Source of the DNA: Aerococcus kribbianus
GTDB lineage: Bacteria > Bacillota > Bacilli > Lactobacillales > Aerococcaceae
Assembly: GCF_026805545.1 (NCBI RefSeq)
Contig: NZ_JAPRFR010000002.1
Location: 124,001-188,000, forward strand
Direction: 5' to 3'
DNA: 64,000 bases
The translations under genes and the position numbers were made by a program. Positions within the stretch are counted from its first letter, which is position 1, and every line of letters begins with the position of its first letter. The notes under the pieces were generated by a model. It had not been told where the DNA came from and did no database searches. It worked only from the letters and a program-made list of their open reading frames with translations. This document shows positions 35,751 through 44,763 of this stretch, piece by piece.

Positions 35751-37064
35751 ATGTCTCAGTCTATTCATTCAACTTCGCCTAAAAATATTATCTTTATGAT
35801 TGCAGATGGAATGGGGGTAGCCTTGGTTTCTGCCTACCGTGAATATGTCAACCAGCATGCTGACGGCCTTCGCCAACCTTGTATCTATAACCACCACCTT
35901 GTTGGCCAACAGTCAACCTACTCCTTCGATGGTTGGTCCACAATTACCGATTCGGCGGCCTCATCTACTGCCATGGCGACTGGTAGTAAAACGGCTAATG
36001 GTATCATTGGACAAGATAAAGATGGTCAACGTTTAGAATCTGTAGTTGAAGTTGCCAAAGCTCATGGCAAAAAAACTGGTTTAGTCGCCACAGCCGAAGT
36101 ATCCCACGCCACACCTGCTGGCTTTGGCGCTCATGTCGCTAGTCGAAATGACTATTTTGCTATTGCTGACCAGTACTTTGATGACAAGGTAGGCGATGAC
36201 TTTAAATTAGATGTCATGTTGGGCGGGGGACGCCACCATTTCATCCGGCCAGACCGCAATCTGGGTTATGAATTTAAAAAAGCAGGCTATGATGTTATCC
36301 ATACCCATTCCGAACTCGCTGAGTCTACCAATTCTCAAGTTCTGGGCTTGTTCTCTGAATTTGGACTCCCTATGGCTATTGATCGCAATCCACAAGTGAT
36401 TCCTTCACTTAAAGAAATGACTCAGTCAGCAATTAAGCGTTTAGACAACGAGCAAGGCTTCTTCTTAATGGTTGAAGGAAGCCAAATCGACTGGGGAGCC
36501 CACCACCATGATATTGTCGCTGCCATGAGTGAGATTGCTGACTTCACCGCTGCCTTTGAAGCAGCTCTCGACTTTGCTAAAGCAGATGGTGACACCTTAG
36601 TTATCGCCACTGCCGACCATGCCACTGGGGGAATGACAATGGGAGTCAATGAAGTTGCTTCCTGGCTTCCGGAATATATCCGAGCCGTTACACAAACTCC
36701 AGGCAAAATCGCTAAAGACATGCTTCTTAGTCACGATTGGATGCAAAGCTTAACTGATAATATTGATTTCACCCTCAGTTCCACCGAGCTCAATCAAATT
36801 TATTCTACCTATCAACAGAATGCCTTTACCCCGGAACAAAAACGGGTTAACTTAGAAGACACCCTCTGTGAAATCATTGATCGCCGTTCCAACACCGGTT
36901 GGACCACTGGCGACCACACAGGCGAAGATGTCAATGTCTATGCCTTTGGACCTGGCAAAGAAGCTTGGGCAGGCTGGCGTGAAAATTCGCACACCGGTCA
37001 GCAACTCAAAGCCTGGGCAGCTGGCCAAGACATGACCAGCATCGACCCTTTCGAAGCAGAATAG
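35751..37064 (+). CDS. Alkaline phosphatase (PhoA superfamily) without signal peptide
   Basis: Zinc/magnesium phosphomonoesterase of the alkaline phosphatase superfamily. 437 residues. Metal and nucleophile regions: NIIFMIADGMG, the serine in TITDSAASSTAMATG, EVSHATPAGF, VEGSQIDWGAHHHD, IATADHATGG and TTGDHTGEDV. The start is the ATG after GGAAAGGAGCATATT. The N-terminus MSQSIHSTSPKN enters the catalytic fold at once, with no signal peptide. The longer frame from 35637 also lacks one and has no ribosome site. An intracellular place is unusual for this family, which is normally exported. The gene is followed by a structured repeat and a terminator. Confidence 0.9.
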   Translation: MSQSIHSTSPKNIIFMIADGMGVALVSAYREYVNQHADGLRQPCIYNHHLVGQQSTYSFDGWSTITDSAASSTAMATGSKTANGIIGQDKDGQRLESVVEVAKAHGKKTGLVATAEVSHATPAGFGAHVASRNDYFAIADQYFDDKVGDDFKLDVMLGGGRHHFIRPDRNLGYEFKKAGYDVIHTHSELAESTNSQVLGLFSEFGLPMAIDRNPQVIPSLKEMTQSAIKRLDNEQGFFLMVEGSQIDWGAHHHDIVAAMSEIADFTAAFEAALDFAKADGDTLVIATADHATGGMTMGVNEVASWLPEYIRAVTQTPGKIAKDMLLSHDWMQSLTDNIDFTLSSTELNQIYSTYQQNAFTPEQKRVNLEDTLCEIIDRRSNTGWTTGDHTGEDVNVYAFGPGKEAWAGWRENSHTGQQLKAWAAGQDMTSIDPFEAE

Positions 37065-37080
37065 TTTATATTAAAGTAAA

Positions 37081-37215
37081 AGGGTGTGACAAAAGTCGGT
37101 AAGGACAGAAGCCTTGGACTAAAACACGAAAGATGGCAAACGGCCATCTGAGGGATTTTGGAAAAGGCAGTCTGTTCTGACTTTTGAAGGCCTACTAAAA
37201 GGATGAAACGAAAAC
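37081..37215 (+). repeat. Nested-hairpin intergenic element, copy A
   Basis: It begins 17 bp after the phosphatase stop, in the same orientation. Nested pairs: CAAAAGTC/GACTTTTG (37090-37097 with 37179-37186), GGACAGA/TCTGTTC (37103-37109 with 37171-37177), CCTT/AAGG, CTAAAA/TTTTGG (37119-37124 with 37156-37161) and GATGGC/GCCATC (37132-37137 with 37143-37148). It is about 90% like the copy at 60579-60713, and most differences turn pairs into G-U pairs. No ORF. It is followed by the terminator at 37245. Confidence 0.85.
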
Positions 37216-37244
37216 ATTCATCCCCAAATATTCATATATCACAA

Positions 37245-37272
37245 AAAGGCTGGGAATTTCATCCCAGCCTTT
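37245..37272. terminator. Bidirectional terminator
   Basis: AAAGGCTGGGA/TCCCAGCCTTT (37245-37255 with 37262-37272), with T-run TTTTTG on the minus strand. It serves the convergent phosphatase and phospholipase-D-like genes. Confidence 0.88.
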
Positions 37273-37302
37273 CATTATTAATCTTTATCTAAAATAGTAG
37301 CT

Positions 37303-38748
37303 TTAAAATGACGACAAGCCTAATCTTTCTTGCAGATGATAAATCACTGTTTTCCACCATTTGTCTTCGGCGTAGTGGTCATATGCAACCGTATAGGTAT
37401 TTCCTCCTGCATTGGTCCAAATCGTTTGATAGTAGCTAGCCACTGCTTGGGCAAATTCAGAATCGTTAGGCGCTGTGACAGCCAGATCAGTTTCCAAATT
37501 GAAGTCACCTAAATTCCTTTTAGTGAAGTTAGCTGATCCACCAATAAAGATAGTCTCTTGCGCATTTTTATAATGGAGAAACTTGGCGTGGTACTGCTCA
37601 CCATGACTTTGATACCAACGAATTTGGAGATTATCACTAGCATCCAATAGTTCCTGGGCCACTACTTTGTTGGGAATCCCTATTTTCTGTTTCCCGAAGG
37701 CATCTTGATTAACATCTAAGATAATTTGAATCAGGGCACCACGTTGGTTGGCCTTTTTAAGCGCAGTAACAATATCCCGGTCGGATAAATAGAATAATCC
37801 CATTTGTAACTGGTCACCAGCTTTCGCTTGATTAATGACTTGCAATAGCTTGTCTTTAATTTTCTCTTCTGACAATAATTGCACCTTGTATTGGCCTTCA
37901 TCAGTGTCTGACTCTGTTTGTATTTTATGGGAAAAATCAGCAAATTGCTGGGGATTATTGCCACCAGCATCCTGGTAAACAGCCTGCTCGCTAGTCAACA
38001 AGTCATTTTGAACTTGCCCCTTTACGGCTAGGCCAATATTAGAATGCCAAGCCGAGCCGTCATGAGGGTTAGCTGAAATAACCATAGCTTCTTGGTCAGA
38101 GACGATCGTTTTGCGATGATTGGCCTTAAAGTTCAATAATTGTAGATAAGACATGATATTGGCCCTAGGACCCATGGGGCGAAAGACATTAGGTAAATAG
38201 CCTTGCCTAGAAGGAGCAAACCACTGAAAATAAGTCCGATAAAAGCCTGAATACACAGGATTGGAATCAGGTAGAACCAATAAATCAGTTTCTACCAGCT
38301 CAATTCCAACATCACGCATACGTTCATAATTTTCAGGTTCATAAGTGCGATAGAAGGAGTTTAGTGGATCCGTAATAAAAATAATGGGAATATCCGACCG
38401 CCGTTTCTTGGCCACCAAACGATCGACTAATTCCTTGGATAAGGACGGAAAACTTTGCTTCTCATGATCATAATCATCTGAGAACAGAAACATATCGATA
38501 ACAATAAATTCCTCTGCCTCATCGATGACTTGAAACACATGGTCAAAAATTTCTTGGTCATGATTAAGCTCGCCGGCTTGATCAGCATAGCTTAAGTCAC
38601 GCAGAAACTCGACATCATCAGTCTGGTGAATGGCTCCTACTTGGCTATAATGGTCCGGAATGGGATGGAAATAGTAGTAAACTCCCACTAATAATGGAAT
38701 CAAAATTGCTAATGCCAGCAGCCAAGATCCCCATTTTATTTTTTTCAT
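37303..38748 (-). CDS. Membrane-anchored phospholipase-D-like protein
   Basis: 481 residues. One N-terminal transmembrane segment (about 8-27) would leave the rest outside the membrane. Two PLD-type halves follow: NHRKTIVSDQEAMVISANPH (HxK near residue 210) and YHAKFLHYKNAQETIFIGG (HxK near 410, then SANFTKRN). This is the cardiolipin-synthase/PLD fold, but it lacks the two-helix N-terminus of Cls, and the Asp of the classical HxKxxxxD is at a relaxed position in the first motif (HRKTIVSD) and absent in the second. Substrate unknown. CAGGAGGCGTGCA sets the start. Confidence 0.82.
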   Translation of the reverse strand: MKKIKWGSWLLALAILIPLLVGVYYYFHPIPDHYSQVGAIHQTDDVEFLRDLSYADQAGELNHDQEIFDHVFQVIDEAEEFIVIDMFLFSDDYDHEKQSFPSLSKELVDRLVAKKRRSDIPIIFITDPLNSFYRTYEPENYERMRDVGIELVETDLLVLPDSNPVYSGFYRTYFQWFAPSRQGYLPNVFRPMGPRANIMSYLQLLNFKANHRKTIVSDQEAMVISANPHDGSAWHSNIGLAVKGQVQNDLLTSEQAVYQDAGGNNPQQFADFSHKIQTESDTDEGQYKVQLLSEEKIKDKLLQVINQAKAGDQLQMGLFYLSDRDIVTALKKANQRGALIQIILDVNQDAFGKQKIGIPNKVVAQELLDASDNLQIRWYQSHGEQYHAKFLHYKNAQETIFIGGSANFTKRNLGDFNLETDLAVTAPNDSEFAQAVASYYQTIWTNAGGNTYTVAYDHYAEDKWWKTVIYHLQERLGLSSF

Positions 38749-38841
38749 TGCACGCCTCCTGATTAGTTTAAAGCTTTAATCGCAGAAAATCCACTTACAC
38801 TAGTCAAGACTCTGCTAATTAACCAGGGCTTGAGCTAACTT

Positions 38842-39585
38842 TTAACGATTTCTTTGGGCGAAAATTTCTTGGACTTGCTCATAACTAGCTAGGGTACCAA
38901 TATCATAACGCCCACCTGAAAATACAAAGACACTAACCGGCTTTTCTTCCAGTAAGTAGGGCATAAAATGACCAGGAGCATCAGGATTATTACCAGCCGC
39001 CAAATAATCAGCAATCAAGCTTAGAGTTGACGCTTGGAAGATATAGAAGGTTGGCACTGATAAATTAGAAATGGGCGCTGGTTTTTTCTCTGCAAAAGCT
39101 ATCGCCCGTTCTTGGTCATCAATTTTGACTACTCCACCGCGTGTCAACTGCTCTTGGTCGCTTTCTTCATAGGCGGCAATAACATCGGTGCCTCTTTCTT
39201 GGAAGAAGGCCACAAAATCACGCAAGTCAAAGTCAAAAAGATTATCACCAGCGAGTACCATCAAATCATCATTTAACGTTAATTCTTGGCTAACAAAGTG
39301 AATGTCACCGATAGCACCTAAACGGGTCTCATTGGTTAATGTTCCATCATTAAGGACGGTTAGTTTTTTAGAATAGTCTGCTTGCTTGGCCCAAGCTTGG
39401 AAATTATCAGCAAATTTATCATTACTCACAATAATAATTTCATCAATAGCATCGACTAAGTCAATTTTACTCACAATATGGTCCATGATGGTTTGACCGG
39501 CCACTTCCAGCAAAGCTTTCGGAGTGTCTTTGGTGAGTGGGTAGAGTCTAGTGGCATACCCAGCAGCTAAAATTAATGCTTTCAT
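38842..39585 (-). CDS. Sugar-1-phosphate nucleotidyltransferase
   Basis: 247 residues of the nucleotidyltransferase family that makes NDP-sugars. It opens with MKALILAAGYATRLYPLTKD, the GxGTR-like nucleotide loop (here GYATR), continues with KALLEVAGQTIMDHI and the metal-site VLAGDNLFDF. It overlaps the upstream kinase by 4 bp (ATGA), so the pair is co-translated: kinase makes a sugar-1-phosphate, this enzyme activates it. Which nucleotide and sugar cannot be told from the sequence. Confidence 0.85.
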   Translation of the reverse strand: MKALILAAGYATRLYPLTKDTPKALLEVAGQTIMDHIVSKIDLVDAIDEIIIVSNDKFADNFQAWAKQADYSKKLTVLNDGTLTNETRLGAIGDIHFVSQELTLNDDLMVLAGDNLFDFDLRDFVAFFQERGTDVIAAYEESDQEQLTRGGVVKIDDQERAIAFAEKKPAPISNLSVPTFYIFQASTLSLIADYLAAGNNPDAPGHFMPYLLEEKPVSVFVFSGGRYDIGTLASYEQVQEIFAQRNR

Positions 39586-40781
39586 ACTTGTCCTCCCTGT
39601 AAATCAACATAGTGAGCGCCATCAGCCTGTTTAGCAAAGGAAATATGATAGGCATCAGCTAATTCCGGATAAGCTTTAGGATAAACCGCATCGACAGCTG
39701 CCTTAATTGCTTCTTTAAATTTAGGATTGATAAAGCCAATCACCGCGCCTCGGTAACCAGCACCTGATGGCCGAGCCCCATATACCCCTTCAGTTTCCTT
39801 TAGGGTATCGAAAATTAATTTCATTTCGGGAATGCCAGATTCATATTGGTAGAAGGAAGATTCTCCTGACTGGAACATCAATTGCCCAAAACGATTAATA
39901 TCTCCAGCTGCCCAAGCTTTGGCACCTTCCTCTACTCGATCTTGTTCGGTATAGAAATGGTCAGCCCGTTTACCAAAACGGTCGGGAATGTGGGCACGTT
40001 CGGCATCATAAATCGAACGGTCGATGTGGCGGAAGCGCACATCGTCTAATTTAGGGAGGTCGTAACCGCCATGTTCTAGCATCAACCAACCAGCGACGTG
40101 ACTCTCATCTACCCGATTATTGAAGTCCGTCCCAATCAATTGTTTGGTAATACCTGAGTGAACAATGATAACTTCAAATTCAGGCCAATCTGTTCCTTGG
40201 TCAACTAGATCATAGGTCCAATCCAAACAATCCATTAGCATCAACCGATTATCCTCAGACAAGATATTGGCAGACTGGTCAAGGATACCATTCTTCAAAC
40301 CGATAAATTCAGTCTCTACCCAGTGTGACCAACGAATCAAGTCCATCTTAGAGAATTGGATACCATTAACATCACAAAGGGCCATTAAATAAGCTGTGGT
40401 TACAGCTGCTGAAGACGATAAGCCACCAATTGGCAACTTACCAGAAATTACCCCATTAAGACCGGTTTTTAGGACATAGTCTTCTTGAATAGCCAGCACT
40501 GCTCCTCGCAAGTAATTTCCCCAAAAGCCCGGAATATAATCTGACCGCGTTTTGACATGGAAGTGTTCCTTATCTGGAAAATCCATTGAATAAACTTGAA
40601 TATACCCCGTATCACTAGGGGAATAAACCATATCTACACTAGCATCAATAGTTAAACCTGTTACCTTACCATTTTGAAAATCAGAGTGAGCACCAATAGG
40701 ACAAATTCTTAATGGTGATTGGACACCCCGGATATCTTCATTGGGAAAACGGCTTTGGGATTCTTGAATTAGTTCTTTCAT
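39582..40781 (-). CDS. GHMP sugar kinase, galactokinase/galacturonokinase-like
   Basis: 399 residues. The N-terminal RICPIGAHSDFQNGKVTGL is the galactokinase-type sugar motif but more like galacturonokinase (the PIGAH-D form). The GHMP ATP loop is LPIGGLSSSAAVTTAYL; the C-terminal motif is YGARPSGAGYRGAVIGF. No galK-galT genes are near, and the partner is a nucleotidyltransferase, so I infer a salvage route from a free sugar or uronic acid to an NDP-sugar for surface polymers. AGAAAGGACGACT sets the start. Confidence 0.8.
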   Translation of the reverse strand: MKELIQESQSRFPNEDIRGVQSPLRICPIGAHSDFQNGKVTGLTIDASVDMVYSPSDTGYIQVYSMDFPDKEHFHVKTRSDYIPGFWGNYLRGAVLAIQEDYVLKTGLNGVISGKLPIGGLSSSAAVTTAYLMALCDVNGIQFSKMDLIRWSHWVETEFIGLKNGILDQSANILSEDNRLMLMDCLDWTYDLVDQGTDWPEFEVIIVHSGITKQLIGTDFNNRVDESHVAGWLMLEHGGYDLPKLDDVRFRHIDRSIYDAERAHIPDRFGKRADHFYTEQDRVEEGAKAWAAGDINRFGQLMFQSGESSFYQYESGIPEMKLIFDTLKETEGVYGARPSGAGYRGAVIGFINPKFKEAIKAAVDAVYPKAYPELADAYHISFAKQADGAHYVDLQGGQV

Positions 40782-40815
40782 AGTCGTCCTTTCTAAAACA
40801 CAGAGTCTTCTTGTT

Positions 40816-40825
40816 ATTATAGCAT
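40816..40825 (-). promoter_or_regulatory. Kinase-nucleotidyltransferase extended -10 element
   Basis: Minus-strand ATGCTATAAT, 35 nt upstream of the kinase ATG. No strong -35. Confidence 0.55.
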
Positions 40826-40883
40826 CTTTATCTGCATTCCGGAGATATTTTCACCAAAAAGAACAATAGGGTATTTTATGTTT

Positions 40884-40916
40884 ATAAAAAGAACCTGTGA
40901 TATTTATCTCAGGCTC
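40884..40916 (-). terminator. Terminator of galU
   Basis: On the minus strand GAGCCTGAGA and TCACAGGTTC pair with one G-U and one mismatch, followed by TTTTTATAAAC. It lies 18 bp past the galU stop. Confidence 0.65.
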
Positions 40917-40934
40917 TTTAATCTGCTTTTCATT

Positions 40935-41834
40935 TTATTTTTGACTATCGTCTGCTTTCAAGCGAGGAATAATTTCCCTTTGGAGATAGTCTTTAAAGCT
41001 TTGGCTCGTTTCAGGATGTTTCAAGGCATATTGAATGCTAGCCTTAACTAAACCAAGGGGCTCTCCTACTTCATACCATTTGCCTTGATAATCAAAATCA
41101 TAAATTGTCTGTTCTTGCGCTAAAATATTTAAGGCATCAGTGAGTTCAATTTCTCCTGATTGATCATTGGCTGGTAAAGACTCCAATACCGCAAAAATTT
41201 CTGGGTTCAAGATATAGCGTCCACAGATGGCCTTATTTGAGCTGACTTGATTAGTTTGGGGTTTCTCCACTAAACGAGTCACCCGCTCCAAATCACCTGC
41301 TTTTTCCGTGGTAATAATACCATATTGGGATACATCTTGGCTAGGTACAGTTTGACTAGCAATTTGCATTTGACCAGTCGACTCAGCTTGAGCAATTAAG
41401 GCCTTGGACAATGCAGTATCCTCATCAGACACCATAATGTCATCACCAAGTAACAATAAGAAAGGTTCATCTTGAACAAAAGACTTGGCTTCTAACACAG
41501 CGGCGCCCAAACCATTCGGATAGTGTTGACGACGGAATTGAATATTGTAATGACTCGTTGATTCTACCATCTCTAACATAGCTTTTTTGCCCTTTGCGAT
41601 TAGATTGTCTTCTAATTCATAATTGGCATCGAAATGATCTTCAATGGAGCGCTTGTTTCGCCCTGTAATAATCAAGATTTCTTCAATTCCCGCCGCAACC
41701 GCTTCTTCTACAATAAATTGGATGGTGGGCTTATCCATAATGGGAATAATTTCCTTGGCCATCGCCTTTGAGGCAGGCAGGAAACGTGTTCCTAATCCGG
41801 CAGCAGGAATGACAGCTTTCTTAATTGGCTTCAT
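40935..41834 (-). CDS. galU: UTP-glucose-1-phosphate uridylyltransferase
   Basis: Makes UDP-glucose for glycolipids, capsule and galactose metabolism. 299 residues from the ATG at 41834 (CAGGGAGGTATTTTTG upstream; a TTG one codon earlier is less likely). Motifs: KKAVIPAAGLGTRFLPASKA, the FIVEEAVAAGIEEILIITGR segment, LLLLGDDIMV and EKPQTNQVSSNKAICGRYIL. It lies next to the kinase/nucleotidyltransferase pair and murC, so a cell-surface sugar cluster is plausible. Confidence 0.96.
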   Translation of the reverse strand: MKPIKKAVIPAAGLGTRFLPASKAMAKEIIPIMDKPTIQFIVEEAVAAGIEEILIITGRNKRSIEDHFDANYELEDNLIAKGKKAMLEMVESTSHYNIQFRRQHYPNGLGAAVLEAKSFVQDEPFLLLLGDDIMVSDEDTALSKALIAQAESTGQMQIASQTVPSQDVSQYGIITTEKAGDLERVTRLVEKPQTNQVSSNKAICGRYILNPEIFAVLESLPANDQSGEIELTDALNILAQEQTIYDFDYQGKWYEVGEPLGLVKASIQYALKHPETSQSFKDYLQREIIPRLKADDSQK

Positions 41835-41884
41835 CAAAAATACCTCCCTGTTCTAACACTGGTCATGACGGCATACATTAACTA

Positions 41885-43225
41885 TTAATGGTTTGTGGGT
41901 TGACTTTGTCCAAGTAATTGTTCATAAGCATAGGCAAATTTAGAAATATCACCTGCTCCCATGAAGACAGCGACATCATCATGGTAATCCAATAATGGTG
42001 ACACATTATCGAGCGCTAGAACTTCAACTGGTTTAGTTACCTTAGCTGCTAGGTCTTCGATACTAACTTGATGGGTATCCACTTCCCGAGCTGATGCGAA
42101 AATCTCACATAAGTAAACCTTATCAGCTAAGTCCAATGCTTTGGCAAAATCATCCATCAAAGCAATCGTCCGGCTAAAGGTATGAGGTTGGAAGATGGCA
42201 ATAATTTCCTTGTCAGGATATTTTTGACGAGCGGCATCAATCGTAGCTCGGATTTCAGATGGATGGTGAGCATAGTCATCAATAATAGTCATATCATCGA
42301 TTTTTTTCTCAGTGAAACGACGCTTCACTCCTGCAAAACTCAAGCATTCATTAGCAGCACGTTCTGCATCAAAACCTTCAAAATAACAGAAACCAATCAC
42401 TGCCAGTGCATTCATAATATTGTGTTTTCCATAAGTTGGTAGGTCAAAGTGCCCATAGAAATGGCCTTCGACATAGGCATCGAAATGTGAGCCAGACGTA
42501 TCACGTACAATATTACGCGCTTGGATATCATCTTCATCACGGATACCATAATAAGACACATCTTTCACTTCATCTTTAAAGCGTTGGAGATAAGGATCTT
42601 CCCCAAAAGCAATGACCTTATTCTTAACTTGTTTGGCAAAAGCCAAGTTAGCCTCATAAACTTGGTCAATATTTTCATAAAAATCAGGATGATCAAAATC
42701 AATATTAGTGAAGATGGCATACTCTGGTGCATAAGCAAGGAAGTGTTTTCGGTATTCATCGGCTTCTAAGGCAAAGTAATTGGCGTTTTCAATCCCTTTA
42801 CCTGTCCCATCTCCAATGAGATAAGATGTTTTAACCAAACCCGATAAGACATGGGCCATCAATCCAGTTGTTGATGTTTTCCCATGCGAACCTGTGATGG
42901 CTACAGAGGTAAACTGCTTGATAAACTCTCCTAAAAAGGTATGGTAGCGGGTCACAGGAATGCCTAATTCTTTGGCACGAACGACTTCTTCATGGTCATC
43001 CCCATAGGCATTACCACAAATCACCGTCATGTCTTCACTGATATTATCAGCAGAAAACGGTAAAATCGGAATACCTGCTTCTTCTAAGCCACGTTGGGTG
43101 AAAAAATAAGTATCGACATCTGACCCTTGGACTTGGTAGCCTGAGTCGTTTAATACTTGAGCCAAGGCAGACATGCCTGACCCCTTAATTCCAGTGAAAT
43201 GATAAATTGTTTGCGTCTTATCCAT
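41885..43225 (-). CDS. murC: UDP-N-acetylmuramate-L-alanine ligase
   Basis: First amino-acid addition of peptidoglycan precursor synthesis, in the cytosol. 446 residues. [17 protein letters not shown] is the UDP-sugar loop, [16 protein letters not shown] the ATP loop, with [12 protein letters not shown] and the C-terminal [15 protein letters not shown] typical of MurC. The ATG at 43225 (AGGAG, 8-nt spacer) is preferred over the one at 43243. It is the third gene of ytpR-unknown-murC. Confidence 0.97.
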   Translation of the reverse strand: MDKTQTIYHFTGIKGSGMSALAQVLNDSGYQVQGSDVDTYFFTQRGLEEAGIPILPFSADNISEDMTVICGNAYGDDHEEVVRAKELGIPVTRYHTFLGEFIKQFTSVAITGSHGKTSTTGLMAHVLSGLVKTSYLIGDGTGKGIENANYFALEADEYRKHFLAYAPEYAIFTNIDFDHPDFYENIDQVYEANLAFAKQVKNKVIAFGEDPYLQRFKDEVKDVSYYGIRDEDDIQARNIVRDTSGSHFDAYVEGHFYGHFDLPTYGKHNIMNALAVIGFCYFEGFDAERAANECLSFAGVKRRFTEKKIDDMTIIDDYAHHPSEIRATIDAARQKYPDKEIIAIFQPHTFSRTIALMDDFAKALDLADKVYLCEIFASAREVDTHQVSIEDLAAKVTKPVEVLALDNVSPLLDYHDDVAVFMGAGDISKFAYAYEQLLGQSQPTNH

Positions 43226-43245
43226 TACGATTGCTCCTGACATCT

Positions 43246-43896
43246 CTATTCTTCTCGGCGACGATTGAAGTCGCGCATAAAGGCCTGACTTTGTTTGCCA
43301 GTCCGTTCTTGGTCCATAATATCGGCAAAGGACCGGTTTAAATGTTTACTCCGTTTACGTTTATTAGCAAAATTACTCTTATCATCCTTAATTTGATTAC
43401 CCTTAGTCCTTTGAGTCTTGTTCTGACTTGGACTAGCCTGTTGCACGGGTTGATTTTTTTCTAAGGCTGACTTATCCTTATTCCCCCAAATAGAAGGCAC
43501 TTGGGTTGGCTTAAAAGGTTGACGGAACTGATAATTTCGATAATCCTCCAATTCCTTACGAATAGCCTGGTGCCGTTGCCGACGTTTCTGCATGAATTCA
43601 TTTTCCTCACGCAAGGCCTCATCTGCCATGGGGTGTTGGTAGGCACTTGGTCTCGTTCGCCGCTGACGGTCAATGGGCTGATACTCCCTATCACCTTGGC
43701 TAAAATCGGATTGCTTAGGGCGCCGATTACTCCCTGACTGGAAGGAATAGGCATTTTTCTTTAATGCTTCCTTATGGGCAGCGTCTTTAGGAACATACCA
43801 ATTCATATAATTAGGAAAGCTGGTCTTCTGACGCTGCTTGGTTTTTCGTTCATTATTCGGTTTTTCAAAAAACGGGACGAAATCCTTACGCGCCAT
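43246..43896 (-). CDS. Basic low-complexity protein of unknown function between ytpR and murC
   Basis: 216 residues, strongly basic and rich in Q, R, K and N, with no hydrophobic segment, so probably cytosolic and mostly disordered. One segment stands out: [16 protein letters not shown] (about 127-142). In Bacillus the gene at this place (ytpR-X-murC) is sftA, a DNA translocase, and to my memory its linker carries a similar F-K-P-T-x-V-P-S motif before the motor. The product may be an N-terminal remnant of SftA without the ATPase, or an unrelated division/DNA-binding protein. The strong site GAGGAGGAGAAGGGTCT supports real translation. Confidence 0.6.
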   Translation of the reverse strand: MARKDFVPFFEKPNNERKTKQRQKTSFPNYMNWYVPKDAAHKEALKKNAYSFQSGSNRRPKQSDFSQGDREYQPIDRQRRTRPSAYQHPMADEALREENEFMQKRRQRHQAIRKELEDYRNYQFRQPFKPTQVPSIWGNKDKSALEKNQPVQQASPSQNKTQRTKGNQIKDDKSNFANKRKRSKHLNRSFADIMDQERTGKQSQAFMRDFNRRREE

Positions 43897-43914
43897 AGAC
43901 CCTTCTCCTCCTCG

Positions 43915-44544
43915 CTATAGAGCTAGCTGTTCACTTGTTAATTGGTCAAAAGGAGTACCCAACTCTAAATCAAGCGGCACTTCCATGATACCCTTTTGTT
44001 TATGTTCTGGGTCGCGGCCTAATTCATAGGCTGAACACAACATTCCTTGACTAGCGACACCTCGTAATTCCCCAGGACGAATAACCTGACCATTAGGCAT
44101 CACTGCCCCTGGTAAGGCAACAATGACGCCCATATCAGCATGGACATTACTTGCCCCACAGACAATTTGGTAAACATCCTCACCAACCTGAGTTTCTGTC
44201 ACATGCAAGTGGTCAGAATCCTCATGGTCGACACAAGTCAAGACCTTACCCACCACAATACGTGGCTCATTCTCATAAGGAATAGGATCATAACCTTGCT
44301 CATAAATCAACTGGTTGAGGGTGTCCATTTGCCCCTCACTCAGTTGGACATGACCATTCCCTTCGATTTCCAAACGTTCAGAAATATGATGGAAATTGTA
44401 ACCAAAAGTTTCTTTGGTTTCCTTATTGTAAATACGAGTGACGTTAGCAATGGTCTCGACAGCAATTTTCGAGCGATCGAGATGCCCCTTAGAAAACATC
44501 AATACATCACCAACACCTTGGCGATTATAAAAACTAATCCACAT
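43915..44544 (-). CDS. ytpR: YtpR family tRNA-binding domain protein
   Basis: 209 residues. The C-terminal half is the EMAP/PheT-like tRNA-binding OB fold: IVVGKVLTCVDHEDSDHLHV, IVCGASNVHADMGVIVALPG and LRGVASQGMLCSAYELG. The N-terminal domain is specific to YtpR (DVLMFSKGHLDR...). Its function in the cell is not settled. It leads the ytpR-unknown-murC operon, with GGAGTTATTTATCACT before the ATG and a structured leader upstream. Confidence 0.92.
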   Translation of the reverse strand: MWISFYNRQGVGDVLMFSKGHLDRSKIAVETIANVTRIYNKETKETFGYNFHHISERLEIEGNGHVQLSEGQMDTLNQLIYEQGYDPIPYENEPRIVVGKVLTCVDHEDSDHLHVTETQVGEDVYQIVCGASNVHADMGVIVALPGAVMPNGQVIRPGELRGVASQGMLCSAYELGRDPEHKQKGIMEVPLDLELGTPFDQLTSEQLAL

Positions 44545-44593
44545 AGTGATAAATAACTCCTTTTTTTATGAACCAGGCTTAAACAGCCTCTAA

Positions 44594-44619
44594 CAAAAAA
44601 CGTCTAGTATTACCTAGAC
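44594..44619 (-). terminator. Attenuator-like hairpin in the ytpR leader
   Basis: GTCTAG/CTAGAC (44602-44607 with 44614-44619), followed on the minus strand by CGTTTTTTGTTA. It lies about 30 nt downstream of the ytpR promoter and 50 nt before the gene, so it must be passed for expression. An adjoining CATTTTT/AAAAATG hairpin upstream shares a base with it, and AGGCT/AGCCT follows downstream. Confidence 0.55.
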
Positions 44620-44653
44620 ATTTTTAAGAAAAAATGTTCATATTCCCTCTAAA

Positions 44654-44682
44654 ATTATATAACGACACGCTATAAAAGGCAA
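44654..44682 (-). promoter_or_regulatory. Promoter of ytpR operon
   Basis: Minus strand TTGCCT (44677-44682), 17-nt spacer, TATAAT (44654-44659). It gives a leader of about 100 nt. Confidence 0.7.
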
Positions 44683-44763
44683 ACCTTTCCCTAATGGTCT
44701 TACTATATTTTTAGTAGAGAAATTGCTATACTAATATAGAATATAGTGGAAAGGAGCTCTATT

